Positions 11,819 to 23,663 of a DNA stretch of 64,000 nt are shown piece by piece. The position numbers and the translations under genes were made by a program. Source of the DNA: Chionoecetes opilio (Eukaryota; Arthropoda; Malacostraca; Decapoda; Majidae); the NCBI GenBank assembly GCA_016584305.1, contig JACEEZ010023743.1, positions 425,678 to 489,677 of the forward strand, given 5' to 3'. Under the pieces are notes generated by a model. That model saw only the letters and a list, made by a program, of their open reading frames with translations. It was not told the DNA's origin and did not search any database. Every line of letters starts with the position of its first letter. Position 1 is the first letter of the stretch.

Positions 11819-13122
11819 ACGGAGAGAGAGTGAGAGAAAGAGAGAGAGAGAGAGAGCGGGCCGCCACGGTAATTTATGTAGTTAACGCTACTTATGCATG
11901 GTTCTACTGTATGTATCAGAAACGAAATCTATCAATGGAAAGCTAATTTAATTCTGCTTCTATTGACATCTGTCATCTTATAAGCTGTCCCACAAAGTTA
12001 TACATGACGACGAGTTTTAAGTGAATGTTAAGTTCATCATATTTCTTCAGAGTCTCAGAATGACCTTTATTTAATGTGTTTTACGATGTTTTATGTGATA
12101 ATCTTATAGAACAAGCATTTCCGAAGATAACAGTACCTTATACATGTATAACATGATATACTGCGGGTCATGCCTTGAGAACTTCCCCGGGTCTTGGGTG
12201 AACGAAGAGGCCTTGGCACCAAGATGGCGCCCACAAATTGAGTTGTCGCTACTCTATATATTAAGGTACTCCAGTCGCCCGGAAGGTGATCAGCTGCTGT
12301 CTGTCGTCGCGCGAAGAAAAACGTGAGAAGCAAAATGCACAACAGTTATATTTGCAGATACAAAGCATAAAACAACGCTGAAACGGGGTAGATTATACAG
12401 TCATGATATAAACTACTGTGTAACATCTTCAGTGGCACATAAAAATCAGTAGTGATGCTATAATTCGTAATAGTTGGCACCTGGCGACTTCACTGCAGGT
12501 GGCGACTTCACTGTTATCTACGGTAGTAAAGTATTTGCATATTAACAAAAATGGATCAAACTCAAAGCGTATACTTGATATGATCCAAAGGCTATATATG
12601 GGTTTTATGTATTCCGGCCGCTCTAGTACGGAATTCGTGCACTGTCCCCCTTTTAGACCGGTCGATAACAGCATTTCGTCATCATTTTGTGCGTAAACAA
12701 ATGGATCAAAACAGGGATCAATATTTCTGATGATTTTGTAGATGAACAGTTTTGAAATAGTATAGTAATTTCCGGGGGGCGAAACGTCCGCGAGTGGGGC
12801 GAAACGTCCACGAATGGGGCGAACGTCCGCTAGTGTGGGGCAAAACGTCCGCTAATGTGGGGCGAAACGTCCGCGATTAGGAGGGGACGAAAACAAATGG
12901 ATCAATACAGGGATCAATATTTCTGATGATTTTTTTAGTCATTTGATGAACAGTTTTGAAATAGTATAGTAATTTCCGTGGGGCGAATCCGGGGGGCGAA
13001 ACGTCCGCGAATGGGGGCGAAACGTCCGCTAGTGTGGGGCGAAACGTCCGCGAATGGGGGCAAAACGTCCGCTAGTGTGGGGCGAAACGTCCGCTAATGT
13101 GGGGCGAAACGTCCGGCATTCG

Positions 13123-14740
13123 ACTGGTTGATAGGAGGGTCTTGATCCTGGCTGGTGCATCTGATGGTAGTGTTCTCCTCCTTGCCTTGCGACCAGTTCT
13201 TGGGTTGATATGCTGGGCTGACAGGTCACTGATGGCAGTAGGGTTGGGCACAAGGTTCTCCAGGATCTTCCAGGTATATAATATCTGGTATCTCTCCCTC
13301 CGCCTCTGTTATGAGTAAAGGCCCAACTTTTGTAATCTTTCCCAATAATTGAGTTTTTTCATTCCCTCCACTTGTCTGGTATAAGACCTTTGAACTGATT
13401 CGAGGGCTTGTATTTCTGCTACTCTGTGAGGGGACCACAACTGGCTACAGTAATCCAGCACTGGTTGTACCAGTGCCTTCCACAGAGTTAACATGCAGCC
13501 CTCTTCTCGGGAATAGAATGTTCGTAGGATCCAACCTGCTATTTTTCTGGCCTTTTTCACCGTTTTTTCTATATGGTGCCTAAATGTGGCATCGTCGCTG
13601 AGGTGGACCCCCAGGCACTTCACATTGGTGCTTGATGTAATTTCTCGGCCTTCACTTGTCAGGAAAGGTGTGGGGTTTTGGTCGTTTTGTTGTGCCCCAA
13701 CTCTGAGTGACTGAAATTTATTATCGTTGAGCTTCATGTTATTATTGTTTGCCCAATCATAGATTTTGTTAAGATCCTGCTGTAGTTGGTTAACATCTTG
13801 TACTTCTATGCTTCTACTGATATTTGTATCATCTGCAAAGGATGTTACTTTTGATTTTGACACTCCCTCGTCAATATCCCCAATGAGAATGATGAACAGT
13901 AGAGGCCCAAGGACTGAGCCTTGGGGGACACCACTTACAACTTGGTGGTCTGCAGACATGGCCCCATTCGCTGTTACTACTTGCATTCTGGATGTTAGAA
14001 AGCTGTGGAGCCACACACCAATTTTGCCCGTTATGCCCAGTCTACGCAGCTTGTGCAGGAGAGTGCCATGGTCAACCTTGTCAAAGGCTTTTTCAAAATC
14101 TAGAAAGACAGTATCCACAAGTTTGCCAGAAGCCAGTTGGTTGAGGAGCCTGTCATGATAAGCAAGAAGCTGAGACAAACAGGATCTACCTTTCCGAAAG
14201 CCATGCTGACTAGCGTTGAGGAGGTTATTCTCTTCCAAGAATGCGTAGACGTGGTTACGCATGATCTTCTCAAACAGCTTGATTACATGAGAAGTGAGAG
14301 CCACTGGTCGGTAGTTTGCGGCACAGCCTCTACTTCCTCCTTTGTGGATGGGTGTTATGACGGCCTTCTTGGTCTGTGAGGGTACTACACCTGTGTTAAG
14401 GGACTCACGCCACACCAGGTGTAGGGGGCGAGCTAAGGATTCTTTGCAGTTCAGTAGCAATTTTGCTGGTATGCCATCAGGACCTGCCACTGAATTTGGC
14501 TTAATTTCTTTAATGGCCTTTATTATGTCCTCTTCTGTAAACATTATGTCTTCTAGTGTAACGGTGTCTTGAGTGTTCTGGGCTGAGCTGAAGAAGACTG
14601 TTTGGTCGGATATAACTTTAGTTTGGTCAGGGATGCTGAACACAGTGCGATATTGCTCTGCTAGAATTTCACTGATGTTTTTGGCATCCTCCTCCATTTG
14701 CCCCTCAGATGTTACCAGAGGTCCAATTGGGGCATTTAGT
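13123..14740 (-). mobile_element. LINE-B copy 2, main segment (RT and C-terminal domain)
   Basis: The segment encodes 462 continuous codons of pol (13309-14697, minus strand). The RT contains SVAGPDGIPAKLLL, ANYRPVALT, HGFRKGRSC, VFLDFEKAFDKVDHG, GVPQGSVLGPLLF and SFADDTN in the standard order. The 5' side is truncated at about 14740. The C-terminal portion breaks near 13309 relative to copy 1 and continues at 9712-9851. It is nearly identical to copy 1 and intact where copy 1 is frameshifted (complement of about 14236-14242). The BEL element begins about 70 bp beyond its 5' end. Confidence 0.9.
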
Positions 14741-14811
14741 TTAGATTTAGTGGGTACTAACTGTAGAAATTTAGATTTTGGGGCATTTAGTTACAGTTAG
14801 TGGGTACTAAC

Positions 14812-15697
14812 TGTAGAAATTTATGCTACAAGCACATATATTAATTTGGAGTCTTACCTAATCAAAACCCATCGTCTATCTCATCCCGACACAATACCCC
14901 AACTAGTCAACTAACTAGGATACTTATCGGTGGGTAGTGGGTTGAAATCGCTGTAGGCTTTTATCAATACTGCCTGTCCTGTGATCCGAAGTGGTCAGCA
15001 CGTGATCGAGGCCACGCGTGAAGGACAGAGGCGGAGGGCTGGAGGCGGTGCGCTTTGTTATGGCGTCAGGGAGTTTTCATAACCCAGTTATCTTGACGCG
15101 GCGGATTGTTATGTATCTGTGTTGATTTTAACACGTCCTTTGATTTAAAACTATGTGCAAAATGAACGTATGTACAAAATTCTTCATTATAATCAGAGAA
15201 GAGATGTTAACTCGATAGAGGCTCGGAGTGTACTTATATACAAGCACGTATATTTAACAATAGATGTTACTCCCGCAAGGGCCTGGAGTGTACTAAAATC
15301 TAAACCAGCGGCAGCGACCAGCCGCACAAATCCTACCTACACGTGTCAATCGTCGGTGGCGGCGAGGCACCCCTACCAATACCTGCCACGTATACACGCA
15401 GGATAGGAGCAATATTATAACGACGACCAATAGCCAGTCGCTCCAAATTAAGGTGCTAACATAAGGTGCAAATGCTTAATAACCACTGGGAATGCTCATT
15501 TATATTAGCCCAGTACTTATGATTTACTTAAATTACCTTATATTAATACCCATTACCATTATAATTATATATATATACATCCCTATGCTCCCCTTGATGA
15601 GCGGACAACACATCCCTCACAAGGGGTGGGGGGGGGGGGGGGAACAAACCACCAATCTACCAATTATTGAGAGGGTGGTTGGTGGATAATTTCCACA
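14812..15697 (-). repeat. BEL/Pao 3' LTR (886 bp)
   Basis: In + orientation the LTR reads TGTAGAAATT to AATTTCCACA, and it is collinear with 23322-25342 minus that copy's two insertions. It contains a G homopolymer at about 15626-15643. Confidence 0.9.
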
Positions 15698-15729
15698 ACT
15701 GGGGGTCGGCGAAAACTGAAGTTCCGCTT

Positions 15730-16369
15730 CATGTGACATCACCCCAGGCCACATAGCGCCGGAACATTTGGATAGTGGTTTCGGCACTTTGGTCTTTGGC
15801 TATTTTGAAAAATATAGCCCTGATAGAGGTACAAGTGAGTATACAGACATACTTGATCGGGGGAGAGTTATCTCCTGATGTTATAATATCCCCAGTATAG
15901 TCATCACCATTGACCTCAATTGATTTCAGGAGCTCTCTATCAGTGGGAAGTTCAGGGGGGACCTAGATAGGAGACTAGTCTACACTCAGATCTATTAAAT
16001 TTAATGAGAGATTTGAGGTAATATTTGACTGCCTGTCTACCATGATGTATCCAAAATTGACACCTGATATCGGCTAATATTGTAGCCATTCCGCCATGTA
16101 ATGAGTTCCTATGATATTCTTCCACCAACAATTTAGTAAGATGATGGCGTTTTGGAATTAGTATGGGATGGCAGGTGGTATTTGGAAGATCAGCTTTCAA
16201 ATTTCGTCCTCAACACCTAATTATGCCCTCATGATCTAGGTACAGACTTAATCATTTGGTCAATTTGTTCCTATGGGGGCTGGCTGAGGCCAAGAGCTGA
16301 TATTCCTCAGGAAATACCTGCTTTTGTATTGTTCTGACCCAAAACTTAAAAGAGTCAGAGCTATCCCTT
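15730..16369 (-). pseudogene. BEL/Pao integrase zinc-binding region and start of catalytic core
   Basis: Minus-strand translation gives a BEL-type integrase N-terminus. It has LYLDHEGIIRC (about 16240), HPILIPKRHHLTKLLVEEYHRNSLHGG with the two His of the HHCC finger, then the WIHHGRQAVK segment. The two Cys expected after it are replaced or lost in SLIKFNRS. A further frame (about 15730-15957) holds a core start, DDYTGDI then IKYVCILTCTSIRA and RRYVAWG, after which the element jumps to the 3' LTR. The later catalytic D and E are missing. The upstream half continues at 17091-17316 across a TTAA insertion. A stop (about 16246) and frameshifts show decay. Confidence 0.75.
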
Positions 16370-16373
16370 TTAA

Positions 16374-17086
16374 CCCTTTCACGCACGGTGACGTGATCGC
16401 GTCAAAACGGGCCCGTGTACATCTTAGCTGTTGACGCGAATTGCGTCAAAAAACATAAATTTTCGCCAAAAAAAATAAGTATTTATCAGAATCACGTCAA
16501 AATTTTCTGCGTAAAAGATCCAAGCTAGGCCTATAAAATAAACAAATTGTTAACTCGCTCGTGCGAATGGATTTGAAGTGATAAGGGCCCGTGTCCCTGT
16601 TCACTCTCAGCAGGCAGCGTGTTAGCCTTCTTAGCCATCCGTCTTCCAACATGTGTTTCAGTTTTCCTCCATTTTCTCAAAATCTACTGGCCATATGAAA
16701 ATTATAATGGTAGCGTTGGAATCCTCATAAAATTCCGCTTTTATTGGCATATAAACCATAAAAAGTCGACTCAGGAAGTATCGAGCTACGAAGTGGTGGA
16801 CGTAAGTATTTCTTATTTCTCTTTACTCAATGTTTTTTTAAGTCGTTAAACTCCGCTATTTATTTGCATTTCTTGTTATTTTTTGTCTTTCATAAGGCAG
16901 AATAATCTCTTGCGAAACTAACGATACATAATAATGCCAGGAAAAAAGAATAATCGTGGTTGAAATTGATACCATAAACAAAACATTCGCCGCACAGTCA
17001 GGCCATTCCGCAGGGCAAATTAGAGAGCCCCAAATTGATGTCGCAGTGGACGGAAAAACTTAATAAACTTTTCGTGCGTGAAAGGG
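16374..17086. mobile_element. piggyBac-like non-autonomous element (713 bp)
   Basis: The ends are CCCTTTCACGCACG and its inverted CGTGCGTGAAAGGG, flanked by TTAA on both sides (16370-16373, 17087-17090). Removing it with one TTAA restores a continuous BEL integrase reading frame, which fixes the borders exactly. TTAA target use and CCC ends are characteristic of piggyBac. No transposase is seen. Confidence 0.85.
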
Positions 17087-17090
17087 TTAA

Positions 17091-17316
17091 TGGATTTGAA
17101 GACTAAATTAGTAGTCTTGATTAGTTTGCTCAGTAAGGAAAACCTTTCTATGTCTATCACAGGATCTGGGATCAATTCAGGCTTCCTTCTTATATCTACA
17201 GATATGTCTGGCTGAGTGGAAACCTGATTAGGATTATTATTACACTCTTTCAGCCAGGTAGGGCCTTTAAACCATAATCCTGTGTTCAATTTGAGGTTAT
17301 TATTTCCTCGCGACAC
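17091..17316 (-). pseudogene. BEL/Pao RNase H / integrase linker segment
   Basis: The minus-strand translation includes TGLWFKGPTWLKE, the linker typical between RNase H and integrase in BEL elements (usual WFKGPxWL). It continues into the integrase part at 15730-16369 after removal of the TTAA element. Upstream (17317-17449) about 130 bp are non-coding or frameshifted before the fold-back. Confidence 0.75.
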
Positions 17317-17457
17317 ATTATTATTAGGATTTTCATTAGTGGCAATATATTGATTATATGAACTGGAATATCACTTTCCTCTAATACCTCACTTATTGGT
17401 GTGGGCAAGAAAGTGGTACCAATTTTGGTAATTAATAGGGGTTGTGCATGACTATAG

Positions 17458-18904
17458 TCTATTCACTTAAGCTGGATTCCTGGGCTGGGAGCTGCTCGAT
17501 GCCTAGCCGAGTTTGTAAGGACGTGGCTGATTGGCTGATAGACTCGGGCTGGGTGGCGATGGTGGTGATACTTGCCTAGCCGCAACCCAAAACCCTTGCG
17601 TTGCCTCAGAAAATATTCATATTTCTTGGCTTTACTCACCTCTTACACAAGATAGGCCTATTTTGTTTGCATCTGTGAATCAGGCAGTGATTGTTCAACA
17701 ACAACACGCCATTCATAACTCAATAGGATAAAAAATAAAGTCATGACTGACTATCACAAGAGTAGGCGGACTTTTAGGTTTTCAGTGCATTGAAATGTTG
17801 TACTCCTACCCGATATTACCAAGCTACCAGATAATATTTATGAAAGCTGAGCCTACCATCGGGTTCATAATACATTGCTGCATATCATGAGCATAAAAAA
17901 TTACAGTAAAACTTCACTAATATTAAGATAATTGAAGGAAAGTAAAAGAGTGTATAAACATTTTTTCTTGCTTATTTTGCTTCAACTCGCTGTAACTCCA
18001 TAAGTTTCGGTCGCATTCAATTTTTAAGAACTGTTTCAAAATCCTTATACTTTTCCGCTTCCTGTGGTATGTAGCACATACCAATAAGGAAAAGAATAGG
18101 TGATCAAAATGGCTAAGAAAGTTAAACTGTTTCAAACTGGTGCCGTGATGGGTGGAGCCTCTGATAGCTCTCCCGAGAACAGTCTCTCCTGTATAGGGAG
18201 CAATGCTCACCCGTCACTGTGCCAGTTTGCAGTAGTAGTTTAACTTTCTTAGCCATTTTGACCACCTACTCTTTTCCTTATTGGTACGTGCTACATACCA
18301 CAGGAAGCGGAAAAGTATAAGGATTTTGAAACAGTTCTTAAAAATTGAATGCGACCGAAACTTATGGAGTTACAGCGAGTTGAAGCAAAATAAGCAAGAA
18401 AAAATGTTTATACACTCTTTTACTTTCCTTCAATTATCTTAATATTAGTTTAGTCTTAGTGTTATTTTTTTATGCTCATGATATGCAGCAATGTATTATG
18501 AACACGATGGTAGGCTCAGCTTTCATAAATATTATCTGGTAGCTTGGTAATATCGGGTAGGAGTACAACATTTCAATGCACTGAAAACCTAAAAGTCCGC
18601 CTACTCTTGTGATAGTCAGTCATGACTTTATTTTTTATCCTATTGAGTTATGAATGGCGTGTTGTTGTTGAACAATCACTGCCTGATTCACTGATGCAAA
18701 CAAAATAGGCCTATCTTGTGTAAGAGGTGAGTAAAGCCAAGAAATATGAATATTTTTCTGAGGCAACGCAAGGGTTTTGGGTTGCGGCGAAGCAAGTACC
18801 ACCACCATCGCCACCCAGCCCGAGTCTATCAGCCAATCAGCGACGTCCTTACAAACTCGGCTAGGCATCGAGCAGCTCTCAAGAATCCAGCTTAAGTGAA
18901 TAGA
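17458..18904. mobile_element. 1.45-kb perfect-arm fold-back element
   Basis: The left arm (17458 to about 18165) is the reverse complement of the right arm (about 18200-18904), with ends TCTATTCACTTAAGCTGGAT. Flanking repeats are CTATAG (6 bp) or, allowing a two-base asymmetry, GACTATAG (8 bp; 17450-17457). It sits between the BEL protease and RNase H/integrase remnants. The apparent 95-codon ORF in the arm has no recognisable motif. Parts of the arm resemble the interior of the Harbinger-like element (about 30975-31130). Confidence 0.8.
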
Positions 18905-19462
18905 CTATAGGAATACTCTCCTCTTGTTCGGCTTGGTGAGTATGTGGGATGGGTCCCATTATTACCTTACCACCAGCACTGGTGAACATTGAAACGTTAT
19001 GTATTTTGATGACCTTCCTTAGGTAACGCCCAAAATAATCAGCGCCTATTATTAATTGGAAGGGACCATCAACGTCCTCGAAGGTATTACTAACTAGTTT
19101 GACACCATTATCCCTCAGCATTTCAGCTGTGTCCTTTAGTCCATTAACAGTTAAACTGATACCAATATTATTAATTACTACAGCAGCTACCCTACATTTA
19201 TATCTTTCTAATTGGACTAGGGGTTGAACTATGTCAAAGGTTTGAGCCTCTTTATTGGCAAGAAAACCTGATATGGCTAAATTCACTTTATTAATTATGG
19301 GTAGTTGTAATAATTCAACTATCTCCCTGCTTATGAAGGATCTTTGTGCACCACTGTCAAACATTGTCTTTACTATGACTGAATTACCATTATGGCTCAC
19401 CTTCAATTCGGCAGTAGGAACAGCTGCTGAACTACTCTTATTAGTGACTGCCATTTTAACTA
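18894..19462 (-). pseudogene. BEL/Pao aspartic protease (DUF1758 / A16-like)
   Basis: The ORF starts at 19454 (minus) and carries the catalytic FDSGAQRSFIS motif at about residues 31-41, followed by the hydrophobic LQL...NLAISGF strand and LIIGADYFGRY at about residues 135-145. This matches the peptidase of BEL/Pao polyproteins. It is cut at 18904 by the fold-back. The few codons beyond belong to the insertion. A stop in the preceding frame separates it from gag, and the hAT-like element splits gag from protease at CTGTAGGG. Confidence 0.8.
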
Positions 19463-19470
19463 CTGTAGGG

Positions 19471-22153
19471 TAGGGTGTCCCAAGATCATAGAGGGAAAAA
19501 ATTAAACATGTTTTTTTTAACTTGCTCGTGTTTTACTTCTGTTCACACATGCATAAGAAGAGTTCCTGTGAAATTAGATTAAATTCGAAGAATATTTAGG
19601 GGTCGCGACAAACTGAACAATTTTCTAATAACCTTAAAAAACAAAGAAAATACTCAAAACATCCCACATTTTTAGAAAGAAACTTATAAGGAAACCAAAA
19701 CAGACAGTTTTCATAGTTTCCATTCAGAAAGCCTTCTTTTGAAGGTCCTCCTTCTTTTCCCGCCCCACAAGTTTCCGATGGTGTTGGACTAACTGGAGGA
19801 GATACTTCTCCTGTGCGGCTGACTTCGTGGACCCCAGGTAGCGCTGGACTAGGGCGATGCCCCGCTCCGCGGCATCGTTGACCACTCGGAGGCCAAGTGC
19901 CCGTTTCTGAGCGTCCTTGAATCGGTCGTCCTCCCACAATGCCGGGTCCTTTGCCAGGAAGCCCTCGTCCACGTCGAGTTTCTGAAAGAAGGACCGTGTC
20001 TTCGAAGTGACGAAGGACGAGAGGGAGGAAGACATCGTCATCTTTTTTCCCTCCAATCGCTTGAGTTCCTTCTTCGAGGCGGGCTTGTCCAATGCCTTGA
20101 CCATCTGCTTCTTCTCCTCCACATCAATCCTTGAGTCGAAGAAGGCCAGTCCCGCGTTTTCCTCGGAAACGTACCACAGGTGGCGTCGCAGGGCTTGTTC
20201 TGCTGCCTTGGCAACGGTTTGGTCAGGGTATGTCTTGAGGATCTCGAGGAAGAGCACGTCGTTCAACGGAGCTTTCACAGAGATCGGTGCCTCATGCCAT
20301 TGCTTGCAGTACACCAGAGCAACGAAGAGGGCCACTCGTTCCACTCCGGTCTTCTCTGGACCAGTCAGCGACAGCTGGGATTTCAGCATCTGAAGCTTGA
20401 GGCAGTAGATGGCCTTGGCCATCCACCGGGCTTGATGGAGAGCTCCAGGACGGCGGAATGGTTTGGCTGGACCTTCACCACCGAGGAACAGGTAGGAGAG
20501 ACGGAGAAGTTCTTCATAGTCCTCCCTGGGATGGTTCTTCGACATCAGAGCCTCCTTCAGGAAGGCCAATGCGTCGTCCTTCAGCTTGCTGGCAGTGTCA
20601 TTGGTGGCGAAGAACTCTACGAGGTCCTCCGATGTTTCCACCGCCTCTCTCTGCGAGGAATCCACGAAGGACCATCGATCACGGAGTCGTTTGAAGATTC
20701 CAATGTCAGGACCAGAGGAAGAGCCGAGGCTGGCTTCGAAGACATCCTTGAGGATCACCTCGTGGACATGATGGCGGCAGGCCAACCAAAGCAAGCTTCG
20801 TCAGAGTTCTTGCTCAATCCGAATGCAAGCACCTTGCACCATGCCAGTGTTCGAAGCCGTGGTGTCAAAACAGAAGGCGATGATCTTGTCCCTGACGCCC
20901 GCTTCGTCCAGCTCCTTCAAGACCACTGCAGCCACGTTTCTGCCAATCTAATCCGAGCTTGCCGGGACCCCAAGAAGGAACTCGGCGTCATCTTCCCCTG
21001 TGAGGAGGACGGCGATGCGGTCCTCCGTATCGTCAGAGAGGGACGGGAGGAGTTTTCCATCCCAATGCAGGACCAACCTCTCAGGTATCTCCTGGTTCCG
21101 CAGTTCCACGATCTTCTCGGCGGCTTGCTCTCTCCCCGCAATTCGTGCTCGATGGACCGTGCTCTTTGAGACCGCCATACTCCCAATGTCCATTCCAAGA
21201 ACTTGAGCGGTAGCTGCGAACGTTGACGTTGCTTGCCGCACCGACAACTTCTCTCGATCCCAAGTTGAAATAAGGTTAAGATCCTTCACGGAGATCGATG
21301 GCGACTGTTTGAGTTTTTTCCTCTGGCTTCGGGATCCACGAGCCGGTGATGACGTCGTCGGCACAGGACTGCTGCTGCTGCTACTGCTTTGGCTTGGGAT
21401 TTCCGCCCTTTCAGTCAGCCTGGCAATGTCGCTGTCTTCACGTTCCCGGAGCCGCTTGAGTCGATTTCCGCGCTCGACCTGCTTCTCCACCTTCTTCGCT
21501 GTCACGAGGTCAATTCCAGCCATGGATGAATCCCCTCTGTCTTCTCTCTGACTCCGTAGGAACTCCTTGTCCTCGTCCTTCACGTCTGCCCGTTGGAGAG
21601 AGGAGGAGTGTGCGAGGTCGAAGATTTCTTGGAGGTCTCCTTTGAAAATCTCCTCATCCATACGATGTTTCGGCCTGTCTTTGTTCTTGTTCTTCTTGAG
21701 GTCATTGTACGCCTTTACCAGCTTCGTGCCGGCGTGTATTACTGTAGTTGTCGGAATCCCAGCGCGCGACCAGAAGGGGAGAATCTCCTCCACCACCGCC
21801 TTCCTGCTCCCGCTCGCCGTCTTCCCCATCTCCCGGTGGTGGTGGTAGTAGCGGAGGAGGACCTGCTCCTTCGATGGTAGCCGGGCTCCGGTGATTTCAT
21901 CGATTGGAGCCTTGTCGATCAGCCAAAGATTACTAGCGGCTCTTGTTGCCATGTTGATAACCTGAGGGAGAAAGTGGAAATTTAGAAAAATCCTGAAATT
22001 CGAGTCACGTCACCTAAATGTTTACTTTGTCGGGACCCCTAAATATTACTCAATTCGCCCAAAATTTCAACGCAGTACTGTTTTACTATGAGAGAACCGG
22101 AATAACACACGAGCGTGCAACATTTCAAAACTTTTGCATTTTGGGACACCCTA
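19471..22153 (-). mobile_element. hAT-like DNA transposon (2.68 kb) with intact ends
   Basis: The terminal inverted repeats are TAGGGTGTCCCAA at both ends, flanked by a perfect 8-bp duplication CTGTAGGG (19463-19470 and 22154-22161) within the BEL element. Eight-base duplications and TA/CA-GGG ends fit the hAT superfamily. It holds one long minus-strand transposase gene (19724-21952) with short flanks. Its GC-rich coding sequence contrasts sharply with the AT-rich BEL sequence around it. Confidence 0.85.
19724..21952 (-). pseudogene. hAT-like transposase with two in-frame stop codons
   Basis: One reading frame of 743 codons runs from ATG 21952 to the stop at 19724, interrupted only by TAG at 20950-20948 and TGA at 20803-20801. 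No frameshift is needed. The N-terminal about 95 residues are rich in basic and aromatic residues (LPSKEQVLLRYYHHHRE) and could bind DNA. A Ser-rich linker lies at about residues 195-215. The middle has VLHWDGKLLPSL, then CFDTTASNTG (between the stops), resembling the hAT DNASN block, and WLACRHHVHEVIL just after the second stop, resembling the hAT CxxH block. I recall similar proteins in other arthropods and cnidarians with no assigned name. The stops suggest recent inactivation. Confidence 0.75.
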
Positions 22154-22975
22154 CTGTAGGGTCTTGAGTTATTATCACTGTTAGGACAAAGAGCGATGTT
22201 ATGAACAGATTGTTTACATTTCCTACAAGTTCTTAAGCTTATAGGGCATGCATTTGAAGCATGTTTACCACGGAGACAGGTTAGGCAATTACCAAGGCTC
22301 ATTAACCTTTCAACTCTCGTGTAACAATCTGAATAGATATTGCATGTGGAGGGTGGATGTCCCCCCTCACATAAGACACAATTTATTCTTCGTGCTTCAC
22401 TATTAGTAGCCCTGGAATTAGGGATTGTATCTATTATTTGAGTAGGTCTAAGTGGTTTACTGGTAGGCTGAGAAGTTTGAATCTTAATTACAGGCTGTTT
22501 GATTTGCGTAACAGGCGCAGGATAAATACCCACTAACGAGGGATCTTTAAACTCTAAGGGTGGCTGATATAGCTGATTACCCATCGGTGTAATCATTTTG
22601 CTCTCCCTGTGGGGGGGGTTCTTGCTTAATACCTTGCAAACTTTGGGTTAAAGAAACTTTAGGTGTTGATGGAATATGAGCACACTCCAGTAATCCCTCA
22701 TATTCAATTACTTTATCGAGATATCTTTGACATTCGTGTTCATGATTGGTCACGCAATGGTGAATCATTTCTTTATCCCCAGCTTGTCTTAATTGAACTT
22801 CATATTGGAAGTAAACCGCCTCATATTTATTCCATTGTTCATTTAACAACGGTAGACCTGTCTTTAAATTAATATAATCAATAGGTATTGCCTTAATTGC
22901 GTCCTCACACTTATTATATATTCGTATGAGCATTGCTAATTTAGCTGCTAATGAATGCTTAGCTAATTTCGCCAT
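22039..22975 (-). pseudogene. BEL/Pao gag-like ORF with zinc knuckles, frameshifted
   Basis: Two minus-strand frames overlap at about 22577-22596. The first (from 22975) has a coiled, charged gag (DUF1759-like) N-terminus, MAKLAKHSLAAKLAMLIRIYNK. The second contains cysteine-rich knuckles: CVLCEGGHPPSTC, CLTCLRGKHASNAC and CRKCKQSVHNIALC. The frame change coincides with a G homopolymer at about 22610-22618, so a one-base slip there probably split the gene. Sequence 22039-22153 belongs to the inserted hAT-like element, so the genuine gag ends near 22161. Confidence 0.75.
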
Positions 22976-23321
22976 GCTTTAGTTAATAACTGTCAAATAA
23001 AATATGAAATCCAAGATTACGTCACTAAAAATAATTGTTAGTTGATAATTATTATATATCCTAAGTGGTGGTAGTGCCTGCTCGGCCTAACAAGACGCGT
23101 AGCAAAGCGTATATAATTTCAACCCCCACAACTAACTACGTAACCTCTTGCTGTTATCTACTACCTGGCGTATGGTAGTTGAACGGCTGAGTCGTTCCCG
23201 ACGCCGCAAAACACCTCACCTCCGCTCTCACAACCAGCGGTTGCGGTAGGCTCATAATTACGCCTCACAACGACCACCTCGAATCACATGAACATCAATA
23301 TTCCTCACTCGGGGCACCAGC
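22976..23321 (-). other. BEL/Pao 5' leader with primer-binding site
   Basis: Immediately inside the 5' LTR on the minus strand is TGGTGCCCCGAGTGAGGA (+ strand about 23302-23319), which starts with the TGG complementary to a tRNA CCA end. I could not name the tRNA. The rest of the leader has no ORF. Confidence 0.6.
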
Positions 23322-23663
23322 TGTAGAAATTTATGCTACAAGCACATATATTAATTTGGAGTCTTACCTAATCAAAACCCATCGTCTATCTCATCCTGAC
23401 ACAATACCCCAACTAGTCAACTAACTAGGATACTTATCGGTGGATAGTGGGTTGAAATCACTGTAGGCTTTTATCAATACTGCCTGTCCTGTGATCCGAA
23501 GTGGTCAGCGCGTGATCGAGGCCGCGCGTGAAGGACAGAGGCGGAGGGCTGGAGGCGGTGTGCTTTGTTATGGCGTCAGGGAGTTTTCATAACCCAGTTA
23601 TCTTGATGCAGCGGATTGTTATGTATCTGTGTTGATTTTAACACGTCCTTTGATTTAAAACTA

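Noticed and set aside
20007..21880. Long + strand open frames opposite the hAT-like transposase
   Set aside because: They are antisense shadows of a GC-rich gene. Only the minus frame carries transposase motifs.
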